Positions 1-5,286 of a stretch of DNA of 7,476 nt are shown here, piece by piece (within the stretch, counting starts at the first letter, position 1; every line of letters begins with the position of its first letter). The stretch covers positions 1-7,476 of the forward strand of contig CAZALH010000015.1 in assembly GCA_964486285.1 (NCBI GenBank). Direction: 5' to 3'. A program made the position numbers and the translations under genes. Source of the stretch: JAIDVZ01 sp964486285. GTDB lineage: Bacteria; Verrucomicrobiota; Verrucomicrobiia; Opitutales; JAIRKQ01. The notes beneath the pieces are model-generated. The model saw nothing but the letters and a program-made list of their open reading frames with translations, ran no database searches and had not been told where the DNA came from.

Positions 1-988
<988 letters not shown>

Positions 989-1025
989 TTTCTTCACAAG
1001 TGTTCTTTTGTATGATCCTTGCATC

Positions 1026-1046
1026 AGACTTTAACATTTTAAGTCT
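1026..1046 (+). repeat. Small hairpin in the 23S-5S spacer
   Basis: AGACTT (1026-1031) and AAGTCT (1041-1046) form a 6-bp stem with a 9-nt loop inside the roughly 100-nt spacer between 23S and 5S. It may take part in rRNA processing, but a stem this short could be chance. No tRNA is seen in the spacer. Confidence 0.3.
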
Positions 1047-1091
1047 ACACGGTTTTGTTTTTTAGCAAATATCATGTTAAGTGTAGTGAAA

Positions 1092-1211
1092 TTTTCGGTA
1101 ATCATAGGCGAAGGGAAACACTCGTTCCCATTCCGAATACGTCAGTTAAGCCTTCAGCCGTCGATGGTAGTGTCACCAGCTGTGACGTGAGAGTAGATTG
1201 TTGCCGAATTT
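1092..1211 (+). rRNA. rrf: 5S ribosomal RNA
   Basis: The segment contains the conserved 5S core: ATCATAGGCGAAGGGAAACAC followed by CGTTCCCATTCCGAATACG, then GTTAAGCC and a GATGGTAGTG-type loop E/helix IV region. Helix I closes the molecule by pairing TTCGGT (1094-1099) with GCCGAA (1203-1208), with further weak T-rich ends. This gives about 118-120 nt, the normal 5S length. It lies about 100 nt after the 23S end and is followed at once by a terminator, so it is the last gene of the rrn operon. The exact ends are good to a few bases. Confidence 0.93.
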
Positions 1212-1213
1212 AT

Positions 1214-1247
1214 GCCTCGAATTTTAAAACCAGTTCGAGGCTTTTTT
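1214..1247 (+). terminator. Intrinsic terminator of the rrn operon
   Basis: A perfect 8-bp stem, GCCTCGAA (1214-1221) with TTCGAGGC (1234-1241), has a 12-nt loop and is followed by six T (1242-1247). It starts two or three bases after the 5S helix I, the usual place for a rrn terminator. Confidence 0.85.
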
Positions 1248-1258
1248 ATTAAAAAAGC
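1240..1258. repeat. AT-rich inverted repeat overlapping the rrn terminator tail
   Basis: GCTTTTTT (1240-1247) and AAAAAAGC (1251-1258) are perfect inverted arms around ATT. The left arm is the last stem bases plus the T-tract of the rrn terminator, so two alternative hairpins share sequence. The convergent gene ends at 1292, so this short gap separates two transcripts that run toward each other. Confidence 0.5.
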
Positions 1259-1291
1259 TTTATCGTATTTCACTTTTGTTTAATTGTTATT

Positions 1292-2449
1292 TTATATTTT
1301 TATTGGAGTATTTTCGTCTTTAACTTCTATTCTCTCAATTTTTTCTTTTAATGGGTCATGTATTTCTAAATATTTTTTCCCGTTTTTATCTTCTATAGCT
1401 TTTACTGCGACAACGTGTCCGCATATGCCTAAGTCTTTTAATTCAAGGGTCATGCCATATTTGTATATATTTTCCCAAGTTGTTGTATTCTGGTTAGTGT
1501 TATCATGTATTATTCCCGATGGTTTTGCAGAAACACCTGCAAGACGTTCTTCTAGACTTAAACTGCTTCTGTAAAATCCAAGACTAAATATTTTTGCTAA
1601 AAATGTTAAAATAATGCTTGTTATACAAGATATCGGAAAACTTTGGAATATTCTTTTAGATAAGAGTATTGGGCGTCCTTCTGTGATCGCAGACATTCTT
1701 TCAAATGTTTGGGTTAAGATTTTGAAACTTGCTTCTTCACTTAAATTTTTTTCAGGGTCTAACACCTGTGCTATACCATCTTGGCATTGTTGCATGCGCC
1801 TATTATATTCTTCAGTAACAGTTGGTGCTTTTAACCAGCTATAGCTTGAATACGCAGGTTTCTCTTGGTCGTTTTCTGGTTTTTTCAATTCGTTTAATTG
1901 TAGCCCAATTAATTTAGCTAATACAAATGTATTATAGCAGAATGCATCAGCTAATACAGAAAATGTGCTGACTCCTTGACAAGTATTTAAATAATTTTGC
2001 TGAAAATTGTATTGAGACTTGGATGATTTTTCATCTTCCTGTAAAGATTCTTTAAATTTTTCTCTATTTTCATTAGAGGTAAGTTCGTTGAATAATGATT
2101 TGGAACTGAAATCAGTATCATATGCTAGTATTGAATATAATGTATAAAGCGCTGAATGATTTTTTTCAAATTCTTTTGTTAAATTTGAAAATGTCTGAGA
2201 ATCCTCATAGTTTAATTCGTTAAGACGTTTATGAGCTTTATTCCATATATTTTCTGGTAGAATTTTTTGAGGAATGATAGCCTTATTTGGAGTATTTATT
2301 TCGGCAATTCGTTCCTCCAAATCTGTCTCGCGGATTAACTCTGTATTTTTGTTATTATCGACTTTATATATAACACACTGTGCAATGCTTTGAGTTCTTT
2401 GGTTACTACTTTCAATGCTAAATTTAGAATCATTAACACCATCAACCAT
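1292..2449 (-). CDS. Unrecognised 385-aa protein, possible papain-like cysteine protease or effector
   Basis: I do not recognise the family. The protein is 385 aa. The first 60 residues are polar and rich in Ser, Asn and Gln, with no Sec signal peptide. There is a mostly helical, charged middle and one strongly hydrophobic stretch at about residues 273-291. Near the C-terminus is CGHVVAVKAIEDKNGKKYLE followed by IHDPL (His345, Asp365). This resembles the His and Asp/Asn strands of papain-fold peptidases such as the C39 family. A Cys at 157 (NTCQGVSTF) at the start of a hydrophobic helix could be the nucleophile; Cys171 is an alternative. The triad is inference from spacing and local pattern only. 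The only usable start is the ATG at 2449; the next Met is residue 220. No Shine-Dalgarno is present, and a promoter sits directly upstream. It converges on the rrn operon. A secreted effector is possible but unproven. Confidence 0.75.
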   Translation of the reverse strand: MVDGVNDSKFSIESSNQRTQSIAQCVIYKVDNNKNTELIRETDLEERIAEINTPNKAIIPQKILPENIWNKAHKRLNELNYEDSQTFSNLTKEFEKNHSALYTLYSILAYDTDFSSKSLFNELTSNENREKFKESLQEDEKSSKSQYNFQQNYLNTCQGVSTFSVLADAFCYNTFVLAKLIGLQLNELKKPENDQEKPAYSSYSWLKAPTVTEEYNRRMQQCQDGIAQVLDPEKNLSEEASFKILTQTFERMSAITEGRPILLSKRIFQSFPISCITSIILTFLAKIFSLGFYRSSLSLEERLAGVSAKPSGIIHDNTNQNTTTWENIYKYGMTLELKDLGICGHVVAVKAIEDKNGKKYLEIHDPLKEKIERIEVKDENTPIKI

Positions 2450-2458
2450 GGGGGTAAT

Positions 2459-2484
2459 GTTATACTGAAATATTTTTTTGTCAA
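2459..2484 (-). promoter_or_regulatory. Candidate promoter of the 385-aa protein gene, nearly leaderless
   Basis: On the minus strand a perfect -35 TTGACA (2479-2484) is followed by TATAAC (2459-2464), five of six bases of the -10 consensus. The spacer is only 14 bp, shorter than the usual 16-18. If TATAAC is the -10, transcription would start near 2452, within a few bases of the ATG at 2449. That would explain why no ribosome binding site is seen. Confidence 0.4.
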
Positions 2485-2569
2485 AAAATTTTACATTTTT
2501 GTAGCGAAATTTTAAATAAACTCTATTATTTAGGTTAGTTTTTTTCGTTGAGAAATTTTTGTGTGAAAT

Positions 2570-2609
2570 CTGGTAAAACTAGCGCATTACATGTTTGTGA
2601 TTTTACTAG
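2570..2609. repeat. Imperfect inverted repeat between the two minus-strand genes
   Basis: CTGGTAAAA (2570-2578) and TTTTACTAG (2601-2609) pair at eight of nine positions around a 22-nt loop. No clean T-tract follows on the minus strand, so this is a weak candidate for the nif3 transcript end. The rest of the 2450-2656 gap is plain AT-rich sequence apart from the promoter near 2459-2484. Confidence 0.3.
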
Positions 2610-2656
2610 ATATTTTTACATTAGTTTATTTAAATTTTTATGCTTAATATCTTTGG

Positions 2657-3412
2657 TCATAGATCGCAACTTTCTGAAATAAAAATTTCTGGGATATTGA
2701 ATTTGTTACTTATGATTTTACTTAAATTTTTTACACCAAAGACTTCTGTGGCATAATGCCCACAAATGTATAAATTTATTTTGCTTTCATAAGCGATGCC
2801 AAAGACATGCTGTTGCACTTCTCCAGTTATGATTGTATCAACGCCGTATTGAATAATTTCTGGAATAATACTGCTACCTCCACCAGAACAAATCGCTACT
2901 TTTTTTAATTGAGTGGGGCCAAAATTTATAAGTTTTACATAAGGAAATAGATTTTTAATTTTTTGTGTAATTGTTTCCCTATCAATATCTATTGAGCATA
3001 GTGGAATTTCAAAATTCAGTTTTTTATCTGCGACAATTTTTTCATCTAGATGTAATTGTAAGGCTTTAGATATTGAAATATTATTCCCAATTTCATCGTG
3101 CATGTCTAATGGTAAGTGTGCGCTATAAACAGCAATATTATGGTCATGTAGCAATTTATACTTTTTGTATATATCTCCTGTTATCGGTAAAGATCTCCCC
3201 CAAAATAATCCATGGTGAACGATCAATAAATCTACTTTTTGTTGAACTGCTTGCTCGATGGTTAACAAATTAGCATCAACTGCTGATCCAATCTTTGTAA
3301 CTGTTCCGTTATTTTCAACCTGCAAACCGTTATATGCTCGATCATAGTCTTGAATGTTTTGAATGTTCAAATATTCATCACAAAATTGCACTATTTCGTT
3401 TAGACTTTTCAT
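2657..3412 (-). CDS. Nif3/YbgI-like dinuclear metal center protein
   Basis: This is a 251-aa member of the Nif3-like (DUF34, YbgI/YqfO) family, often labelled 'GTP cyclohydrolase 1 type 2 homologue'. The length is normal for the short YbgI-type form. Family members are cytosolic hexameric rings with a two-metal site facing an internal cavity; their true substrate is not settled. All five expected metal ligands are present: His66-His67 in LLIVHHGLFWG, Asp103 in HLPLDMH, and His219 and Glu223 in GHYATEVFG. The N-terminal NGLQVEN and the later TGEVQQH are also typical. The YqfO-type inserted domain is absent. The ATG at 3412 gives the normal N-terminus; only a weak GTGAG precedes it. TTTAAT at 3434-3439 (minus) could be a -10, without a good -35. 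The gene is divergent from the ART gene and 207 bp upstream of the 385-aa gene, with no sign that it shares their role. Confidence 0.93.
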   Translation of the reverse strand: MKSLNEIVQFCDEYLNIQNIQDYDRAYNGLQVENNGTVTKIGSAVDANLLTIEQAVQQKVDLLIVHHGLFWGRSLPITGDIYKKYKLLHDHNIAVYSAHLPLDMHDEIGNNISISKALQLHLDEKIVADKKLNFEIPLCSIDIDRETITQKIKNLFPYVKLINFGPTQLKKVAICSGGGSSIIPEIIQYGVDTIITGEVQQHVFGIAYESKINLYICGHYATEVFGVKNLSKIISNKFNIPEIFISESCDL

Positions 3413-3465
3413 AACTCACAATAAATAATTCACATTAAAATAAAAATACGTGAACAATACAGTTT

Positions 3466-3494
3466 TTGTCTTGTTTGAGAATTTTTTTTATTAA
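3466..3494 (+). promoter_or_regulatory. Candidate sigma-70-type promoter of the split ART gene
   Basis: TTGTCT (3466-3471) and TATTAA (3489-3494), each four of six to the consensus, are separated by exactly 17 bp. The predicted start near 3501 would leave a leader of about 30 nt before the ATG at 3532. The AT-rich context makes chance matches likely. Confidence 0.35.
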
Positions 3495-3531
3495 CATGAC
3501 TTATGTTTAAAAGTTTTAATGGGGTTGAGAG

Positions 3532-4296
3532 ATGGAAGTAAAAGGGCATCAAGAAAATTCTTTAGATGGAGTATCTTTTATACAGAAGGCCGATGGTCAG
3601 CATGAACCAAATATTGGTACTACAAAACAAGTAATAGGATTTAATTCTCAATCTAAATTTTCCAGTAATGCATTGTCAGGTTTTAATGTCCAAACAAACT
3701 CTACAGTATCAATAATTTCGGCGAATGATATTTCTGGTATCGATTCTTGTAGCCCTGCACAAAGAGCTAATATTATACAATATGGGAATGGCATGATTCA
3801 ACATGGATATAAAGAATCATATGCTCTAAATGTATGCAACGATATGGTAAAACTTTATCAATCTGGAATTGAGGAAATCATACCTGAAGAATTTGCAAGT
3901 TATGAAGATGATTCTTGTTTAGACGATAATGATAAAAGACGTCAGATTAAACAAAAATTATATTCTGTAATGTGTGAAAATGAAGGAAATTATTCATTCG
4001 TAACTGACTATTTATTGGCTCAGAATAGTAGTTCTTGGTCAAAAAAATCTAAAACATTTAAAGATTTTTGTATATGCCAAAAAAGTCATGTAGAGAATGG
4101 ACAATCCTATCTAGGATATAAAAGAAAATTTGTCTTAGATGAGTCTGGGGAAAAAGTTTACTTTTCGGAAAAGAAACCAAAGAAAATTTTTGACAAATTG
4201 CACACTCTTGAATCTTTTCAACATAGATTTTCTGTAATGCCAGATGAAGAAAAAAAACAAATATACAAAAACAATGACAATGTATCGGGCATTTAA
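3532..4296 (+). CDS. N-terminal part of a split ADP-ribosyltransferase-like protein
   Basis: This 254-aa reading frame starts at the ATG at 3532, with a weak GGGG/GAG-type ribosome site just before it (3521-3530). Residues 1-70 are low in hydrophobic bulk and rich in Ser, Asn, Gln and Thr, the kind of disordered N-terminus seen in type III-secreted effectors; that reading is inference. Residues 75-235 are predicted mostly helical, with a Ser-Trp-Ser patch (NSSSWSKKSKTF, about 165-176). No enzyme motif is seen in this part. The frame runs out at 4296 just after A-tracts at 4250-4257 and 4267-4271. An overlapping frame, shifted by one base, continues with an obvious ART catalytic core. Read together they make about 367 aa. 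So this is probably the N-terminal half of one gene broken, or joined, by a frameshift, not an independent protein. Confidence 0.75.
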   Translation: MEVKGHQENSLDGVSFIQKADGQHEPNIGTTKQVIGFNSQSKFSSNALSGFNVQTNSTVSIISANDISGIDSCSPAQRANIIQYGNGMIQHGYKESYALNVCNDMVKLYQSGIEEIIPEEFASYEDDSCLDDNDKRRQIKQKLYSVMCENEGNYSFVTDYLLAQNSSSWSKKSKTFKDFCICQKSHVENGQSYLGYKRKFVLDESGEKVYFSEKKPKKIFDKLHTLESFQHRFSVMPDEEKKQIYKNNDNVSGI

Positions 4297-4636
4297 TGCT
4301 ATTGCCTTAAATCGAATAAAAAATATTCCTGGCTTAGATAGAGAGAAAGGGACACTTACGGTGTATCGAGGAACAAATATTGATGAAAGAAACTGCGCTC
4401 GTGGGATTGCTGATTCTACTTCTTTGTTAGGATTTCTGGATTTTGTTAACCAATCAGAATATTTTTTTGAAATAAAAGTGCCTATTTGTGATGTTCAAGC
4501 TGCATATTTTTTGTCCAATGACCTCTATAATTGTGATGAAAAAGAAGTTGTATGTGATTTAAGTTATGCTGCAATAACTCAAGTGGATAATCCAGAGTTT
4601 ATATCTGGTGGAGGATACATAGAGTTAGTTGGTTGA
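4244..4636 (+). CDS. Catalytic part of the split ADP-ribosyltransferase (R-S-E class)
   Basis: This 130-aa frame overlaps the end of the preceding one by 53 bases. It carries the R-S-E signature of mono-ADP-ribosyltransferases: Arg42 in LTVYRGTN (strand 1), Ser-Thr-Ser at 58-60, FFEIKVP, and Glu99-Lys-Glu101 in DEKEVVCDL (the ExE motif, with Glu101 the expected catalytic residue). These enzymes move ADP-ribose from NAD+ to a protein side chain; ExE favours arginine as target. FNAIALNRIKN before the YRG looks like the helix that normally precedes strand 1. The fold's usual alpha lobe would need residues from the upstream frame, so the ATG at 4244 is probably not a true start; no ribosome site precedes it. 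Removing one A in the tract at 4250-4257 or 4267-4271 fuses the frames. The catalytic residues are intact, which argues that any inactivation is recent or bypassed. Confidence 0.72.
   Translation: MKKKNKYTKTMTMYRAFNAIALNRIKNIPGLDREKGTLTVYRGTNIDERNCARGIADSTSLLGFLDFVNQSEYFFEIKVPICDVQAAYFLSNDLYNCDEKEVVCDLSYAAITQVDNPEFISGGGYIELVG
4250..4271 (+). other. Poly(A) tracts at the frame junction of the split ART gene
   Basis: Eight A (4250-4257) and five A (4267-4271) lie inside the overlap of the two frames. Loss of one A, in DNA or by slippage in RNA, joins the N-terminal frame to the catalytic frame. The sequence cannot say whether this is a mutation, a sequencing error or a slippage site. Confidence 0.55.
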
Positions 4637-4667
4637 TTTTTTTATCCAAAAAAAACATGTAAAAAAT

Positions 4668-4994
4668 ATGGATACAAATATTGTAGATATTAAGGCTATG
4701 TCAGTAAAGATAGTGGACATTGGAGAGCGTGGAGAAGTAGATTTAGATATCGGAGGTGTGCTTGCTTGTCTTATTGAACCTAAACCTACGTTAGTATATA
4801 GGGGATTAGTTTTTTTATGCAGTGATGATGATTACTGGGAAGATAGAATTAGTGCAAAATTGGGAAATAGAATTTGCAAAGGATGTACAGATGATCCTCG
4901 AATTGTTGAAATTGCTAAAAAGGCGATAGAAGGGAAGCTTAGAGAAGTAGATATTGGTGCAGTTTATCCACCACTGGAAGAAAGTAACGATTAG
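4668..4994 (+). CDS. Small acidic protein of unknown function following the ART gene
   Basis: I do not recognise this 108-aa protein. It has 22 Asp/Glu against 13 Lys/Arg, no signal peptide and no membrane segment. The first half alternates hydrophobic and polar residues as in beta strands (VKIVDIGERGEVDLDIGG). A Cys pair (ICKGC) and a helix (PRIVEIAKKAIEGKL) follow. The ATG at 4668 is chosen, starting MDTN. A TTG at 4629 in the same frame adds 13 residues and would overlap the ART stop by 8 bases, as in translational coupling. Neither start has a well-spaced ribosome site. Its position directly behind an ART, on the same strand and ahead of a terminator, fits an immunity protein, chaperone or co-factor for it. 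That role is inferred only from neighbourhood, size and charge. Confidence 0.68.
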   Translation: MDTNIVDIKAMSVKIVDIGERGEVDLDIGGVLACLIEPKPTLVYRGLVFLCSDDDYWEDRISAKLGNRICKGCTDDPRIVEIAKKAIEGKLREVDIGAVYPPLEESND

Positions 4995-5056
4995 AAATAT
5001 TTATTGGTGGTTAATGAAAGCTTTATTTTTTTTAAGCGGTGTGTTTCTTTGTTCGA

Positions 5057-5068
5057 AATAAGCTTATT
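5057..5068. repeat. 12-bp palindrome in the ART-dnaK intergenic region
   Basis: AATAAGCTTATT is a perfect palindrome in the gap after the acidic-protein gene. The stretch 4995-5132 otherwise holds only AT-rich sequence with no ORF of note. Its role, if any, is unknown. Confidence 0.25.
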
Positions 5069-5132
5069 CTAAGTATAGCTTTAATAAAATAAAAAAAAGC
5101 AAGTTTAAAAATTTTAACTGCCTTTTAAAAAT

Positions 5133-5162
5133 AAAAGATCTCAGTAGCGCTGAGATCTTTTT
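5133..5162 (+). terminator. Strong intrinsic terminator upstream of dnaK
   Basis: AAAAGATCTCAG (5133-5144) and CTGAGATCTTTT (5150-5161) form a perfect 12-bp stem around a 5-nt loop, ending in a run of five T. With A-tracts on one side and T-tracts on the other it could act in both directions. It insulates the dnaK operon from the ART/acidic-protein transcript, although it sits about 140 bp after the last stop codon. Confidence 0.85.
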
Positions 5163-5163
5163 A

Positions 5164-5178
5164 TTTTTAGACTAAAAA
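5164..5178. repeat. Inverted repeat upstream of the dnaK promoter
   Basis: TTTTTAG (5164-5170) and CTAAAAA (5172-5178) are perfect arms around one base. It is centred roughly 94 bp before the predicted sigma-54 start site, a distance at which enhancer-binding proteins often bind. It is very AT-rich, so chance is possible. Confidence 0.3.
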
Positions 5179-5207
5179 AGCATTTTGATACTAGGGGAAA
5201 TTTTTTT

Positions 5208-5221
5208 AGAAAAATTTTTCT
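5208..5221. repeat. 14-bp AT-rich palindrome upstream of the dnaK promoter
   Basis: AGAAAAATTTTTCT is a perfect palindrome whose right end is 16 bp before the TTGG of the -24 element. It could be a protein-binding site or simply a bent A-tract. Confidence 0.3.
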
Positions 5222-5237
5222 CTCTGTTTGTGTGTTT

Positions 5238-5254
5238 TTGGCATGAAAATTGCT
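5238..5254 (+). promoter_or_regulatory. Sigma-54 (-24/-12) promoter of dnaK
   Basis: TTGGCATGAAAATTGCT matches the RpoN consensus TGGCACG-N4-TTGCW at every position except one (T for the second C). The GG (5240-5241) and GC (5252-5253) are separated by exactly 10 bases, the invariant spacing. Predicted transcription start is about 5265, giving a leader of about 22 nt to the ATG at 5287. I found no convincing sigma-70 pair: TTGGCA at 5238 has no -10 at proper spacing. No CIRCE element and no sigma-32-type box were seen. Confidence 0.6.
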
Positions 5255-5270
5255 TATACAAAATTGTATA
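5255..5270. promoter_or_regulatory. Inverted repeat at the predicted dnaK transcription start (possible operator)
   Basis: TATACAA (5255-5261) and TTGTATA (5264-5270) are perfect 7-bp arms with a 2-bp spacer. The repeat begins right after the -12 element and covers the predicted start site, the position of a repressor operator. It could also be only an AT-rich melting region. Confidence 0.4.
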
Positions 5271-5286
5271 TAAAGTTTTAATAAAT

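Noticed and set aside
1055..1252. 65-codon open frame on the plus strand
   Set aside because: It covers the 5S rRNA and its terminator, so it is not a protein gene.
1284..1844. Plus-strand frames of 96 and 76 codons
   Set aside because: Both are antisense to the 385-aa gene, have poor start contexts and show no domain pattern; the minus-strand frame is long and compositionally protein-like.
3073..3273. 66-codon plus-strand frame
   Set aside because: It is antisense to the well-supported nif3-like gene, including the His66-His67 region.
4995..5132. Possible small gene or CRISPR-like repeats in the gap before dnaK
   Set aside because: The longest ATG-started frame I read is about 15 codons, and no regularly spaced repeat is present; only AT-rich sequence and one short palindrome are seen.
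5185..5286. 34-residue N-terminal extension of DnaK from a TTG start
   Set aside because: It does not resemble any DnaK N-terminus and begins before the predicted transcription start; the ATG at 5287 gives the normal protein.
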